Shown here: in pieces, positions 20,320 through 30,534 of the stretch
How the letters are laid out: each line of letters begins with the position of its first letter
Numbering within the stretch: the first letter of the stretch is position 1
DNA from: Pectobacterium punjabense
GTDB lineage: Bacteria > Pseudomonadota > Gammaproteobacteria > Enterobacterales > Enterobacteriaceae
Assembly: GCF_012427845.1 (NCBI RefSeq)
Contig: NZ_CP038498.1
Location: 1,922,001 to 1,986,000, forward strand
Length of the DNA stretch: 64,000 nt
Reading direction: 5' to 3'
Translations under genes and position numbers: made by a program
The notes under the pieces: generated by a model
What the model saw: the letters and a program-made list of their open reading frames with translations, nothing else
Database searches by the model: none
Told to the model about the DNA's origin: nothing

Positions 20320-20664
20320 GTGGACGGTTTTCAACTTTCGGTAGTTCATCGTTTGCCGCAAAGTTATCGCTGGTTATCGGGTTTTACAGGTATCAATGTT
20401 GAACCGATTCCGCTGAGCGGCAGAGAAGAAGACAATAATCTGATTGGCCTCAAACTCTTGAGCCATGATGGCGATATCGCATGGGAAATTATGCGTCAGT
20501 TGAATCACTCCCTGTCTGAAATACAGGTGGAATGCGCCGTTCTGGAATGGGAAGGCGAACCCTGTTTGTTTTTACATCGTACCGATGAAAGTACTGCAAT
20601 GTGCCGCTTGAAGAATGTCGGTGTTGCTATCGCGGAATCGGTATCGGCACAGTATCCTTTTTGA
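20320..20664 (+). CDS. yejG: YejG family protein
   Basis: 114 residues from a GTG at 20320, exactly the length I recall for E. coli Yej[24 protein letters not shown] and [13 protein letters not shown] are shared. GAGGG lies about ten bases upstream of the GTG. A longer frame begins at 20293 but adds nine residues without counterpart. Soluble protein of unknown function (overexpression has been linked to aminoglycoside response, from literature memory). Confidence 0.85.
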   Translation: MDGFQLSVVHRLPQSYRWLSGFTGINVEPIPLSGREEDNNLIGLKLLSHDGDIAWEIMRQLNHSLSEIQVECAVLEWEGEPCLFLHRTDESTAMCRLKNVGVAIAESVSAQYPF

Positions 20665-20695
20665 ACCGCAGCGTCAGTAGTGGCGCTGCGGTTTT
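20664..20695 (+). terminator. Terminator of yejG
   Basis: Ten-base stem AACCGCAGCG / CGCTGCGGTT with a ten-base loop, continuing into TTTTC, starting at the yejG stop codon and lying before the convergent yejF stop. Confidence 0.8.
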
Positions 20696-20726
20696 CTCTC
20701 GCTGGTTTCCGCTGTTTTTCTGCCAC

Positions 20727-22319
20727 TCAGGATGAAAACTGTAGCAGCTCCCGCGTGTACTGTTCGGCAGGATGTGTGAACACCTGTTTACATTCGCCCT
20801 GTTCGACGACGTTGCCTTGGCGTAACACAATAACCTGATGGCATAGTGAGCGAATAACCTGCAAATCATGACTGATAAACAGGTAGGCAATTTTGTGCTT
20901 TTCCTGTAATGATTTCAGCAGTGCCAGAATTTGTGCCTGCACCGTCCTGTCTAGCGACGACGTCGGTTCATCGAGGATCAGCAGTTCCGGTTGCAGTATC
21001 AGTGCTCGAGCGATGGCGATGCGCTGACGTTGACCGCCGGAAAATTCCGAGGGATAGCGGTAGCGGGTGGTAGGATCTAGCCCCACTTCCTGCATCACCG
21101 TGACTACGCGTTGTTCGCGTGCTTCTTTGCTCAATGTGTGATGGACGGTTAATCCCTCAGCAATGATTTGCTCCACATTCAGCCGCGGGTTCAGCGCGGA
21201 ATTGGGGTCCTGAAAAACGACCTGAATCCGGTGACGAAAAGGCAGCATTTGCTTACGGGTGAGTCCCTGCAAGGGCTGGCCGTCAAACCAGATATCGCCG
21301 CGCGATTGAATCAGGCGCAGCAGCGCTAATCCGGTGGTGCTTTTTCCTGAACCGGATTCTCCCACCAGACCCAGACTTTCACCGCGTCGTAAGGCAAAGG
21401 TAATATTGTTAACGACTTGCTTTTCATCAACGGTACGGCGCAAAAGGCCACGTTTGATGGGAAACGAAACATGCAGTTTTTCCACCCGCAGAAGTGGTTC
21501 ACCGTCATCTTCTATCGCAAGCGGCTCACCCGATGGTTCTGCGTCCAGTAATTGGCGCGTGTAAGGATGCTGAGGCGCGCTGAAAAGCTGCTGACAGCTG
21601 TTGTGCTCCACCGCCTGACCTGCTTTCATCACCGAGACATTATCAGCCAACTTACGGACGATATTCAGGTCGTGGGTGATGAAGAATAAACTCATCCCCA
21701 GTTCCTGCTTCAGCTCGTTCAGCAATTTCAATATTTGCGCCTGAACGGTAACGTCTAACGCCGTTGTGGGCTCATCGGCAATCAGTAAATCGGGCTGGGT
21801 CAGTAGCGCCATCGCTATCATGACGCGTTGGCGTTCCCCGCCGGAAAGCTGGTGCGGGAAATCATTCAACCGGCTTTTCGCCTGACGGATGCCCACGCGA
21901 TCCAGGCAGGAGATGACCTCGCTGCGGGCTGCCTCGGTGCGCATTCCCCGGTGTAACGCAAGCACTTCGATCAGTTGCTTCTCAACACTTTGCAGGGGGT
22001 TAAGCGATACCATCGGTTCCTGAAAGATCATTGCGATCCGATTACCGCGTATTTGACGCAGGGTTTTTTCATCGGCATGTAGCAGTGATTGTCCTGCGAA
22101 ACGGATATCCCCTTGCGGATAAACCACGGGGGGAGAGGGGAGCAAACGCAAAACCGACAGTGCCGTGACGCTTTTCCCCGAACCTGATTCACCGACCAGC
22201 GCCAGCGTCTCACCTGCGTTCACCGACAGTGAAAGCTGGTCGACAACGCGCTGCTCCTGCTCGCCTTTGCGGAAGGCAATGCTGAGATTATCTATCTGCA
22301 ATAAAGGTGAACTGGACAT
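20727..22319 (-). CDS. yejF: Peptide ABC transporter, fused double ATPase YejF
   Basis: 530 residues with two ABC ATPase domains. Both Walker A motifs (GESGSGKS, about residues 38 and 320), signatures (LSGGERQRV and FSGGQRQRI) and Walker B segments (LLIADEP, LLILDEP) are intact. It energises YejBE import of oligopeptides and, in E. coli, of the antibiotic microcin C. The ATG at 22319 lies one base after the yejE stop; an in-frame extension to 22343 overlaps yejE and is unlikely. Confidence 0.94.
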   Translation of the reverse strand: MSSSPLLQIDNLSIAFRKGEQEQRVVDQLSLSVNAGETLALVGESGSGKSVTALSVLRLLPSPPVVYPQGDIRFAGQSLLHADEKTLRQIRGNRIAMIFQEPMVSLNPLQSVEKQLIEVLALHRGMRTEAARSEVISCLDRVGIRQAKSRLNDFPHQLSGGERQRVMIAMALLTQPDLLIADEPTTALDVTVQAQILKLLNELKQELGMSLFFITHDLNIVRKLADNVSVMKAGQAVEHNSCQQLFSAPQHPYTRQLLDAEPSGEPLAIEDDGEPLLRVEKLHVSFPIKRGLLRRTVDEKQVVNNITFALRRGESLGLVGESGSGKSTTGLALLRLIQSRGDIWFDGQPLQGLTRKQMLPFRHRIQVVFQDPNSALNPRLNVEQIIAEGLTVHHTLSKEAREQRVVTVMQEVGLDPTTRYRYPSEFSGGQRQRIAIARALILQPELLILDEPTSSLDRTVQAQILALLKSLQEKHKIAYLFISHDLQVIRSLCHQVIVLRQGNVVEQGECKQVFTHPAEQYTRELLQFSS

Positions 22320-22320
22320 A

Positions 22321-23346
22321 TTAATGCGCCTTGCTGGGGTCAAAGGCGTCGCGTACCGCTTCGCCGATAAAAATGAGTAAGGAAAGCACGATGGAAAGCA
22401 CCATAAATACGGTAATACCTAGCCACGGCGCCTGGAGGTTATTTTTTCCTTCCAGCAATAAGGTACCTAGTGATGGTGAACCCATCGGCAGACCAAAACC
22501 GAGAAAATCCAGTGACGTCAGTGTGGTAATCGATCCGCAGAGAATAAAGGGAAGGTAGGTCAGCGTCGCGACCATCGCATTTGGCAGCATGCAGCGGAAC
22601 ATAATGGCGCGGTCGCTGACGCCCATTGCCTGCGCGGCGCGAATATAGTCAAAGTTTCGCGTACGTAGAAACTCTGCTCTTACTACACCAACCAGACTCA
22701 TCCAGCCGAATAGTACGGTAATGCCTAATAGCCACCAGAAGTCCGGTTGGATAACGCTGGACAGTAGGATGATGAGAAACAGCGTCGGCATGCCGGACCA
22801 GACTTCGATAAAGCGCTGGCCCCATAGGTCGAGGCGTCCGCCGTAATACCCCTGTGTTGCCCCGACAATAATGCCAATCACGCTGGACAGGATCGTCAGC
22901 GCCAGGCCGAACAGCAGTGAAATGCGGAAGCCATACAGTACCTGTGCGACCACGTCTTTACCCTGACTGTCTGTTCCCAGCCAGTTCTGCCACGAGGGGG
23001 CGGACGGGAAAGAGGCGGTAGTCGCGTAGTTTATGGTGTCGTAGCTGTAGCGAATCAGTGGCCAGATGGCCCAACCGTGGTTGCTGATACGCTCTGCGAT
23101 ATAAGGATCGCGGAAATCAGCGGTGGTATCTAACTGCCCACCGAATGTTCTCTCGCTGTGGTCAATGAGCACTGGCGTATAGAGCTGGCCGTCATATTTC
23201 GCCAGCAGCGGTTTATCATTGGCGATCAGTTCGGAAAACAAACTGAGAATAAACAGCACCATGAAAATCCACAGCGACCAGTAACCACGACGATTACTTT
23301 TAAAACGCGCCCAGCGCGCCTGATTAATCGGGCTTAAGCGGCTCAT
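22321..23346 (-). CDS. yejE: Peptide ABC transporter permease YejE
   Basis: 341 residues, DppC-like permease with an N-terminal helix, a periplasmic insertion and five further spans. The coupling helix region [26 protein letters not shown] has the EAA-type Gly. [16 protein letters not shown] is the usual start of the permease core. Overlaps yejB by four bases (ATGA), so it is translationally coupled. Confidence 0.94.
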   Translation of the reverse strand: MSRLSPINQARWARFKSNRRGYWSLWIFMVLFILSLFSELIANDKPLLAKYDGQLYTPVLIDHSERTFGGQLDTTADFRDPYIAERISNHGWAIWPLIRYSYDTINYATTASFPSAPSWQNWLGTDSQGKDVVAQVLYGFRISLLFGLALTILSSVIGIIVGATQGYYGGRLDLWGQRFIEVWSGMPTLFLIILLSSVIQPDFWWLLGITVLFGWMSLVGVVRAEFLRTRNFDYIRAAQAMGVSDRAIMFRCMLPNAMVATLTYLPFILCGSITTLTSLDFLGFGLPMGSPSLGTLLLEGKNNLQAPWLGITVFMVLSIVLSLLIFIGEAVRDAFDPSKAH

Positions 23347-24440
23347 TGGCGTCCCTCAAAATCGATACGCGGGTCCACCAGCGTATAGGTTATGTCGCTG
23401 ATGATATTCAGTAATAAGCCGATCAGCGTGAAGATATACAGCGTGCCGAACATGACGGGATAATCACGTTGCAGCGTTGCGTCATAGCCCAACAGACCCA
23501 ACCCGTTGAGAGAGAACATCACCTCAATCAACAGTGAGCCGGTGAAAAACATGCTGATAAAGGTGGCAGGGAAGCCTGCAATCACCAGCAGCATGGCATT
23601 ACGGAATACGTGGCGGTAGAGAATGCTCTTTTCATCCAGCCCTTTAGCGCGCGCGGTAACAACGTACTGCTTACGAATCTCATCCATAAAGGAGTTCTTG
23701 GTGAGCATCGTTAGCGTGGCGAAACCGCCAATCACGGAAGCCAGAACCGGTAGCGCGATATGCCACAAATAGTCAGTAATCTTGCTATACCACGGCAAGG
23801 TATCAAAATTGCTGGAGACCAATCCTCGAAGTGGGAACCAGTCCAGATAACTGCCGCCTGCGAACAGCACAATCAAAATGATTGCAAACAAAAATGCCGG
23901 AATCGCATAGCCAATAATGATGAGCGTGCTGCTCCAGGTATCGAACGGTGTCCCGTTCTTCACCGCCTTTTTGATGCCAAGTGGAATGGAAATCAGATAG
24001 ACGATCAGCGTACTCCACAGTCCCAGCGTAATCGAAACCGGCATGCTCTCCTTGATGAGCTGCATCACCGAAGAGCCGCGGAACAGGCTGTCACCGAAGT
24101 CAAAACGAACATAGTCCCACAGCAGTTTAAAATAGCGTTCATGGATCGGTTTATCGAAGCCATAGCGTTTGGTGATTTCCTCGATGACTTCTGGGTCAAG
24201 CCCGCGAGAGCCTCTATAAACGTTCTCGATATTGGGGGCACCGCCGGTGCCAGCGCGTGCCATGCCGGCATCCATTCCACTATTGGCGGTATAGCCACTG
24301 CCATGCCCCATTTCGATCGCGGCGATGGCCTGATCGACCGGACCACCGGGGGCAATTTGTACAATGAAGAAGTTAATCGTAATAATCGCCCATAGGGTTG
24401 GGATGACCAGCAAGAGGCGGCGTAACAGATACGTTCCCAT
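23343..24440 (-). CDS. yejB: Peptide ABC transporter permease YejB
   Basis: 365 residues, DppB-like permease. [20 protein letters not shown] is the first helix and [25 protein letters not shown] the EAA loop. A Gly/Ala-rich periplasmic insert (residues about 45-75, [20 protein letters not shown]) is typical of YejB. Starts nine bases after yejA and forms the yejABEF operon. Confidence 0.94.
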   Translation of the reverse strand: MGTYLLRRLLLVIPTLWAIITINFFIVQIAPGGPVDQAIAAIEMGHGSGYTANSGMDAGMARAGTGGAPNIENVYRGSRGLDPEVIEEITKRYGFDKPIHERYFKLLWDYVRFDFGDSLFRGSSVMQLIKESMPVSITLGLWSTLIVYLISIPLGIKKAVKNGTPFDTWSSTLIIIGYAIPAFLFAIILIVLFAGGSYLDWFPLRGLVSSNFDTLPWYSKITDYLWHIALPVLASVIGGFATLTMLTKNSFMDEIRKQYVVTARAKGLDEKSILYRHVFRNAMLLVIAGFPATFISMFFTGSLLIEVMFSLNGLGLLGYDATLQRDYPVMFGTLYIFTLIGLLLNIISDITYTLVDPRIDFEGRQ

Positions 24441-24449
24441 TTTGATTCC

Positions 24450-26258
24450 TTAACGTCGCTCTGCGGGCAGCGTGGCTGCCTGTTTGGTATCGAACCACCA
24501 GCCATCAAAACCCAGCGAATAGGCTGGGCGTACCGCAGGCATGGCAAATTTGTTCCAATAGGCGAAGCGGTCATGGTTGGAATACCACATCGGAATCATA
24601 AACTGATTCCAGGTTAATACCCTGTCCAGTGCACGGCCTAATGATAGCAGGGGGACTTTTTGCCCTTGATGCTTAACGATGTTTTCAATGAGCGAATCAA
24701 TCGCGGGATCGCTAACGCCAGGTCTGTTGTAGGTTGAATTGATGTACTGTGAGCTCCAATACACTTGCAGATTGTCATTGGGGTAGAGGGACGCAGGGTA
24801 CACCATAGCCGTCATGTCGAAATCTCGCTTGCGGATACGATTATTGAACTGCGTACTGTCGATGTTGCGCACGTTCATGGTAATGCCCAGTTTTTTCAGA
24901 CTTTGCTGGAAAGGCAGGACATACTGCGAGTTACCTGCACTGGGTAGCAACAGTTCAAACGTAAATGGCCTTCCAGTTTGGCGATTGACCAGCTTTTGAT
25001 CTTTCAATTCCCAACCGGCTTCTTCCAGTAGTTTGAGCGCCTTAAGCCAGTTTTGTCGGTCATAGCCGCTGCCATCGGAGGAGGGCGGTTGATAGCTGGG
25101 GCCGAAGACTTCTGCGGGCACTTTGTCTTTGAGTGGCGTCAGCCAGGCCAATTCCTCGGTGCCAGGTTCACCTTTAGCGGCATATTCGGTGTTTTGGAAA
25201 TAACTGTCGGTCCGCTGATAGGTGTTGTAATACAGCGCCTTGTTCATCCAATTGAAATCAAATGCCAGCGCTAATGCCTGACGTACACGGCGATCCTGAA
25301 ACAGCGGTCGCTGGATATTGAATGTCAGCCAGCGCGTATCCTGAGCGGATTGATTGGCCTGATCCTGTTTGATGATATAGCCACGCGCAAAATTGCCGCC
25401 TTGATATTGGGCTGCCCAGTTTTTTGGCGATCCTTCCTCACGCAGATCGAAGGCACCCGCTTTAAAGGCCTCCAGCGCGACGCTGTCATCCAAATAATAG
25501 TCGTAGCGAATTTTATCGAAATTGTACTGGCCTTTATTGACCGGTAGATCGGCACCCCAGTAGTCTTTTACGCGTGAATAGGTGACATATTGTCCGGTAC
25601 GATAGGCGGTGATGCGGTAAGGACCACTAGCCGGAGGCGGATATGAGAGTGGTTCGTTGAATTTGTGATGCTTCCAGAACTTCTCCGGCATGATGGGGAG
25701 CGTCAGCAGACTGAACATGCGGTTTTTGTCGGGCACGGGGAAATCGAAGCGTACGGTCAGCGGTGCAACGGCCTTGGCGGTAACATCTTTAAAATAGATG
25801 CGAAATTGCGGCACGCCCTGCGTCATAAACATGTTGTAGGTGAACGCGACGTCAGCGGCGGTGATCGGTGAGCCGTCATGAAAGCGGGCTTTGGGGTTCA
25901 TCTCGATTTCAATCCAGCGAAAATCCGCCGAATGGCGCGTCGTTAGGGCGACCAGCGGATAATAACTGCCGGGCTCGTCATCAGAAGACGTAAAGAGCGA
26001 ATCGTAGAGTCGTTCCGTACGTGCTGCCGCCACGCCGCGTAGCGCGAAACGGTTGAAATTATCAAAGGTACCTAGCGCACTGAGAGTAATGCTGCCGCCT
26101 TTGGGGGCATCAGGATTGACATAATCAAAATGGCTGAAACTCTCGCCATATTTGGGTTCACCCAAAAGTGCGAAGCGGGTGCTGTTTTCAATCGTTTCGG
26201 CATGCAGCCCAAAATGGGCTGTGCAAAGCAATACGGCAGCGATAACGCGTTTTAACAT
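24450..26258 (-). CDS. yejA: Periplasmic oligopeptide/microcin C-binding protein YejA
   Basis: 602 residues of the SBP_bac_5 (cluster C) family. A signal peptide is clear (MLKRVIAAVLLCTAHFGLHA, cleavage after HAE or nearby). FSHFDYVNPDAPKGGSITLSALG and LAFDFNWMNKALYYNTYQR are family blocks. It delivers peptides to YejBEF. First gene of yejABEF, whose order equals that of E. coli. In soft-rot bacteria the system may matter for peptide nutrition and for sensitivity to microcin C-like compounds (inference). Confidence 0.94.
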   Translation of the reverse strand: MLKRVIAAVLLCTAHFGLHAETIENSTRFALLGEPKYGESFSHFDYVNPDAPKGGSITLSALGTFDNFNRFALRGVAAARTERLYDSLFTSSDDEPGSYYPLVALTTRHSADFRWIEIEMNPKARFHDGSPITAADVAFTYNMFMTQGVPQFRIYFKDVTAKAVAPLTVRFDFPVPDKNRMFSLLTLPIMPEKFWKHHKFNEPLSYPPPASGPYRITAYRTGQYVTYSRVKDYWGADLPVNKGQYNFDKIRYDYYLDDSVALEAFKAGAFDLREEGSPKNWAAQYQGGNFARGYIIKQDQANQSAQDTRWLTFNIQRPLFQDRRVRQALALAFDFNWMNKALYYNTYQRTDSYFQNTEYAAKGEPGTEELAWLTPLKDKVPAEVFGPSYQPPSSDGSGYDRQNWLKALKLLEEAGWELKDQKLVNRQTGRPFTFELLLPSAGNSQYVLPFQQSLKKLGITMNVRNIDSTQFNNRIRKRDFDMTAMVYPASLYPNDNLQVYWSSQYINSTYNRPGVSDPAIDSLIENIVKHQGQKVPLLSLGRALDRVLTWNQFMIPMWYSNHDRFAYWNKFAMPAVRPAYSLGFDGWWFDTKQAATLPAERR

Positions 26259-26527
26259 CTGACGGCAATCTCCTGCGAGTGGACGTTATCTGATTGGGCA
26301 TCTGATGTAGATATGCCATATCGTAATGTCGATGATGCCAATTTTATCGGCATAAAGTTCTTGAAATAATTAACATTCCCATTGGGACGTTGCGTGTTTT
26401 CTTTTTATCATGAAATCAGGTAATAAACCTACCTTAATCACGACTCGTTAATGTTTCAGGTTGTTGAGTCAGTCATATTTTGTGCAGTATGCCGAAGGGG
26501 GCGGGGTGATATACTAGGGGGTGGGGA
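26259..26527. other. Promoter region upstream of yejA
   Basis: About 270 bases between the yejA start and the mepS terminator, AT-rich, no gene. In E. coli the gene rtn lies in this interval; I see no trace of it here. Confidence 0.4.
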
Positions 26528-26560
26528 TAAAAAAACGCCGCTTAGATGCTAAGCGGCGTT
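26528..26560 (-). terminator. Rho-independent terminator of mepS
   Basis: Twelve-base perfect stem AACGCCGCTTAG / CTAAGCGGCGTT with a three-base loop; on the minus strand it continues into a seven-base T run. It lies about 60 bases after the mepS stop. Confidence 0.93.
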
Positions 26561-26621
26561 AGTGTCGTCTCGTTTCGTTGGCTAATAACAGCACAATACC
26601 ACAGCAAGGGACAGGTATTGT

Positions 26622-27203
26622 TTAGCTGGTTTTTCCTTTACTCAGAACACGGCGTCCTTCTTGATAACGCTTATTCCAGTAGTCTTCCGTCATTTTGGAG
26701 ATGATGACGCCACTGCTGGTGGAGGCGTGGACGAACTGATCGTTGCCGAGATAAATGCCAACGTGGCGTCCGGTTGAACCCGCACGGAACAGAACAAGAT
26801 CGCCAACACGCAGTTTGTTGCGCTGAATTTGCTGGCCCATTTCTTGTTGTTCATAAGTTGAACGCGGTAGATCCATACCAAACTGTTCGCGGAAAGTGCG
26901 CTGAACGAAAGCTGAGCAGTCAATGCCACGGCGACTATCACCACCTAAACGGTAACGGACACCTTTCCAACTGGCATATTGGTTAAGTAATTTGGACTTG
27001 ATGTCCACGTTACGAACCAGTGCTTCAAATTCATCCTGAGAGGCTTGCAGTAAAAGACCATCTTTATCATTAACTGCATGCATATCAGTTTGAGCTTTAT
27101 GGTTGTATGCACTATTACTTCCACATGCGGAGAGCATCATTGCTACCGCGACGGCAGGCACTGCCCGCCAGATATATCTCAGAATCGGTTGAGACTTGAC
27201 CAT
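26622..27203 (-). CDS. mepS: Lipoprotein murein DD-endopeptidase MepS (Spr)
   Basis: 193 residues. A lipoprotein signal with lipobox LSAC (Cys27) is followed by an NlpC/P60 domain. Catalytic Cys96 is in [12 protein letters not shown] and the His in [10 protein letters not shown], with a further His in FVHAS. It cuts D-Ala-mDAP crosslinks to allow cell-wall expansion; in E. coli its level is set by NlpI-Prc proteolysis. Monocistronic, with its own terminator. Confidence 0.96.
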   Translation of the reverse strand: MVKSQPILRYIWRAVPAVAVAMMLSACGSNSAYNHKAQTDMHAVNDKDGLLLQASQDEFEALVRNVDIKSKLLNQYASWKGVRYRLGGDSRRGIDCSAFVQRTFREQFGMDLPRSTYEQQEMGQQIQRNKLRVGDLVLFRAGSTGRHVGIYLGNDQFVHASTSSGVIISKMTEDYWNKRYQEGRRVLSKGKTS

Positions 27204-27525
27204 TATTGTTATGTTCCCTTGCTGTCCTTAACGATAAAAATCGCTATGTAGTATCCCCATTTCTCAGGGGTATAAATGCCAAACGAAAACGAGACTCAGA
27301 CTAAATCAGAGTTTCTTCTTAGCCAAACACTCATCAGCGAAAGTGTGCCAGAATGCACATTATTTCTCTTGCTGCGGGTAGTTCAGTGTGCGCTAAAAAG
27401 CAAACTTGAACGAGACTACCGCAACAGCAGGAGGATTGCGAGAAGTTTTAACTAATTTATTTATAAGATTTAATGATGTATTCAGCTAAAAAATGTCGAT
27501 GTAAAAAATCTGAAATCATCTGAAT
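27204..27525. other. Intergenic region between mepS and lpxT
   Basis: About 320 bases, holding the mepS promoter and leader and the 3' side of lpxT. Very AT-rich near 27440-27500. No gene or clear hairpin is visible. Confidence 0.35.
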
Positions 27526-28227
27526 TTATACTGTCGATTTTTTAGGTAATAGCCGGTTTAACAGGGCAATAGCCGCATCGCTTGCTGGCGTTAATAACCA
27601 CCAACTTAGTCCAACCAGAACAACCGAGAGCGAACCAACAGCAATATCGGTAAACCAATGTGCACCGATCATGATGCGAGGTAATGAAAAAACCACCATG
27701 ATGGTCAGGCCGATAGCGAAAGCGGTGCGGGTAAAATAGCGCAGCATAAAGGCAGCAAAGATCATCAACATCATACCGTGGTCGCCGGGGAAACTGTCCG
27801 ATGAAGCGTCTTTGGTCGGAATGCCCGTTAAGTCTGAAACGCGGTTGATGTCGCTAAAATAGAGCGTCGGGCTGGCATGTTGAACAGGGAGCAGATGTCC
27901 TGCCTGATTCAGTACCACGGCGGTTAACAGCATGATGAAGCCGATGATCAACAAACGGCGACGTTCAGCGGGCGTGGCTTTCACATAAAACGATAAATAC
28001 AGCAATCCCATCGCAATGAGTGCACAGCCATCAAAGGCGCGATTATTGGTAATAGCAACCAAATGTAAAAATGTCGGGCTATCAACCAAAAGACGGTTGA
28101 AATAGAAAAATATATGGCTGTCGAGCGTGAGCCAAAAACCATGGTTTTCTGGTAAATACCAGGATAAAAACAGACTGATGCCCAACACGTTGAGCACTAA
28201 AATAGAAGAAAAACGGGCAAATGACAT
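27526..28227 (-). CDS. lpxT: Lipid A 1-diphosphate kinase-type phosphotransferase LpxT
   Basis: 233 residues, PAP2 superfamily, about six membrane helices. The phosphatase motifs are visible: KDASSDSFPGDHGMM and RIMIGAHWFTDIAVGS with the catalytic His residues. In E. coli LpxT moves a phosphate from undecaprenyl diphosphate to lipid A at the periplasmic face. The ATG at 28227 (MSFARF) aligns best with the E. coli start; an ATG four codons upstream is possible. Next gene upstream is yeiR, as in E. coli. Confidence 0.92.
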   Translation of the reverse strand: MSFARFSSILVLNVLGISLFLSWYLPENHGFWLTLDSHIFFYFNRLLVDSPTFLHLVAITNNRAFDGCALIAMGLLYLSFYVKATPAERRRLLIIGFIMLLTAVVLNQAGHLLPVQHASPTLYFSDINRVSDLTGIPTKDASSDSFPGDHGMMLMIFAAFMLRYFTRTAFAIGLTIMVVFSLPRIMIGAHWFTDIAVGSLSVVLVGLSWWLLTPASDAAIALLNRLLPKKSTV

Positions 28228-28265
28228 AAGGCAAAGCATCCAAACAAAGACGAAAAAACTCCAGT

Positions 28266-29252
28266 TTAGTCCACGTTAGCTAAACGAGCCTTTAACAGTG
28301 AGGCTTGTAACGTATTCCATTCTGCTGGTGTTTCATTGATGATTTCGATTCGGCTATCAATCGGTGCCGTCGATCGGGTTTCTATATGAAGGTCGTGTCC
28401 CTGACGGTTGACGACGAGCGTCCCTTCTTTTATACGCATTACCCCTTTAACCCGGCTCACGGGGGAAAGACGAACCCAGTCCAGCAGGGCGGCGGTGTCA
28501 AAAGCGGTTTCAGATTCGAATATCCAACCGCAGGCGTGATAACCCTGTCCCTGATTGAGAGAACGCCGCCAGGATTGACCCTCTGGTAGCTTCAGCGCGG
28601 CCAAACCATTTGTGGGCTTATGCGCATGGTGGTGGGTGCCATCAGGCAGTTCGCGCAAGTTGTGTCGCGCTTGATCGAGCTGCTGCCGGTCAACGTTTCC
28701 CTGGCTCACTTCGATAACGTGTCGACCATCGCCACTTGCCTGTTGCCACTGCTGTAATGCTGCCAGATCGTCGGCGGTATAAGTGTCACGCTTGTTAGCG
28801 ATAATCATGTCAGCGGCAGCGAGCTGATCGCGAAAATTTTCATTTTCCGTGTAGCGCGTGTCGCGTAATTGACGCGCATCCAGCAGACACAGCGTAGCCT
28901 GCAACGTCAGCCAGGGCTGATAGATATCACTCGTCAGCAAGGAGAGAATTTGTTTCGGATGACCAAGCCCGGTGGGTTCGATAAGCAGCCGATGAGGTTT
29001 TTTCTGTTGCAGCAGCATATTCAGGCCAACTTGCATCGGCAAACCATTTACGCAGCACATACAGCCACCGGGAATCTCTTTCAGAACCGCACCGCTATCT
29101 GCCAGTAGTGCACCGTCAATACCGACTTCGCCGAATTCATTGACCAGTACTGCCCAGACTTCGTCTTCAGGCTTTTGCGACAGAAGATGACGAATCGTGG
29201 TCGTTTTTCCACTACCGAGAAACCCGGTAATCAAATTGACTTTCGTTAGCAT
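28266..29252 (-). CDS. yeiR: COG0523 zinc-binding GTPase YeiR
   Basis: 328 residues of the CobW/COG0523 G3E GTPases. Walker A GFLGSGKTTT lies at about residues 10-19, the metal motif GGCMCCVNG at about 62-70 and the base-recognition motif NKRD near 150. A His-rich stretch (THHHAH) stands before the C-terminal domain. E. coli YeiR binds zinc and hydrolyses GTP; a role in zinc homeostasis is inferred. Order efpL-yeiR-lpxT is conserved. Confidence 0.93.
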   Translation of the reverse strand: MLTKVNLITGFLGSGKTTTIRHLLSQKPEDEVWAVLVNEFGEVGIDGALLADSGAVLKEIPGGCMCCVNGLPMQVGLNMLLQQKKPHRLLIEPTGLGHPKQILSLLTSDIYQPWLTLQATLCLLDARQLRDTRYTENENFRDQLAAADMIIANKRDTYTADDLAALQQWQQASGDGRHVIEVSQGNVDRQQLDQARHNLRELPDGTHHHAHKPTNGLAALKLPEGQSWRRSLNQGQGYHACGWIFESETAFDTAALLDWVRLSPVSRVKGVMRIKEGTLVVNRQGHDLHIETRSTAPIDSRIEIINETPAEWNTLQASLLKARLANVD

Positions 29253-29338
29253 GGCAGGCTCCTATGCGGGGGAGAGTTGACGTGTGCCGGATAGATCATC
29301 CGGCGACAAGTATTGTGCGGGAAGCACAAGGTAGAATG

Positions 29339-29911
29339 TTAGTCAGCGCGACCCATATAGCGACGTTCTGGAATGTGAATACGGATTTTTTCACCCGCGC
29401 TCAGGTATTCTGGAACAGGGATGACCAAGCCGGTACTCATGGTGGCGGGTTTGTTGCGTGAGCTGGCGGAGGCGCCTTTAATGCCTGGTGCCGTCTCGAT
29501 GATTTCCAGATCTACCGTTTGTGGCAGTTCCAGTGCAATGATTTGACCATCCCAGCTCAATACCTGAATCCCCGGCATACCGCCTTCAGGGATAAACAGC
29601 AGTTCTTCTTCTATTTGATCTTTCTTGAAGAGGTAAGGGGTGTAGTCTTCATCATCCATAAAGACGTATTCGTCACCGTCGATATAAGAGAAGGTCACCG
29701 TGCGGCGTGTCAGCGTGATGGTGTCGATAATATCATCGCCTTTAAAACGTTCTTCCACTTTCAAACCCGTGCGGACGTCAGAAAAACGCATTTTATACAA
29801 TGTACTGGCACCGCGGGCGCTGGGACTCTGGACGTCGATGTCCTTCACCAGCAATAACTTGTCGTTATAGTTAACGACCATACCGCGTTTGATTTCGTTC
29901 GCTCTTGCCAT
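29339..29911 (-). CDS. efpL: Elongation factor P-like protein EfpL (YeiP)
   Basis: 190 residues with three beta domains (KOW-like, OB and C-terminal OB). The loop [12 protein letters not shown] places Arg33 where EF-P has a modified Lys, the feature of the EfpL group. [15 protein letters not shown] and the final ERRYMGRAD are typical. It eases ribosome stalling at certain proline-containing motifs. An ERIC repeat lies directly upstream. Confidence 0.95.
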   Translation of the reverse strand: MARANEIKRGMVVNYNDKLLLVKDIDVQSPSARGASTLYKMRFSDVRTGLKVEERFKGDDIIDTITLTRRTVTFSYIDGDEYVFMDDEDYTPYLFKKDQIEEELLFIPEGGMPGIQVLSWDGQIIALELPQTVDLEIIETAPGIKGASASSRNKPATMSTGLVIPVPEYLSAGEKIRIHIPERRYMGRAD

Positions 29912-29983
29912 AAAAATTACCTGCTATAAGGAGTGTGATTTTTGTGGCGACACGTTACTCGCGCCGAAGAGTTCAGGCAAGTA

Positions 29984-30181
29984 TATACTCGTCATCCTTC
30001 AAATTTCATGTACGTTGGCTACGTTCACTCACCCGAATCACTTACTTGTGTAAGCTCATCGGGATGAAATGAGAGACATCCTGTCTCTCACCGAAGGCCA
30101 GCCGTTGGCTGGTCAAATTCGTTCCTGACGAATTTGTCCTTCACTTGCCGCCTGCCTGAAATTCGAATTATTTAGAGTATA
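29984..30181. repeat. ERIC-type repeat with one hairpin-block insertion (copy 2)
   Basis: About 198 bases. The core reads CACCCGAATCACTTACTTG then GTAAGCTCATCGGGAT; the ends are TATACTCGTCATCCTTCAAA and its imperfect inverse ending in TTTAGAGTATA. The insert at about 30071-30140 contains hairpins GAGAGACA/TGTCTCTC, CCAGCC/GGCTGG and AAATTCGT/ACGAATTT and is nearly identical to that of copy 1. Located between efpL and yeiW. Confidence 0.87.
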
Positions 30182-30269
30182 AGGAAAAAAGGACTGATAT
30201 TGGTTTTTTGCTATCAGGCTGCTATTGTGGCGAGCTCTATCCCTTGTCAGCCCACCGGAGAGCTTGCTG

Positions 30270-30524
30270 ATGGACTGTCGCCCCCATTGCGGTGCCTGTT
30301 GTACCGCGCCATCGATTTCAACACCCATGCCGGGGCTGCCGCAGGGCAAGCCAGCCAACACGCCCTGTATTCATCTCGATGAGGCGATGCGTTGCGGATT
30401 GTTTCATTCACCGCTGCGACCCGCGGTTTGCGCAGGGCTAAAACCGCGGGTAGATATGTGTTTCAGCCATCGCGATGAGGCCATGATTTACCTGCTCAGG
30501 CTGGAAGCCGATACCGCACCCTAA
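30270..30524 (+). CDS. yeiW: YkgJ/UPF0153 family cysteine-cluster protein YeiW
   Basis: 84 residues. The cysteines [30 protein letters not shown] and DMCFSH follow the pattern of UPF0153 proteins, which are thought to bind zinc or an Fe-S cluster. GGAG precedes the ATG at 30270 at proper distance; the longer frame from 30225 is not supported. In E. coli yeiW lies in the same place beside efpL. Confidence 0.85.
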   Translation: MDCRPHCGACCTAPSISTPMPGLPQGKPANTPCIHLDEAMRCGLFHSPLRPAVCAGLKPRVDMCFSHRDEAMIYLLRLEADTAP

Positions 30525-30534
30525 CTTGTGGTGG

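Noticed and set aside
20106..20402. 98-residue ORF upstream of and overlapping yejG
   Set aside because: No family resemblance, AT-rich biased composition, and it overlaps the well-supported yejG frame.
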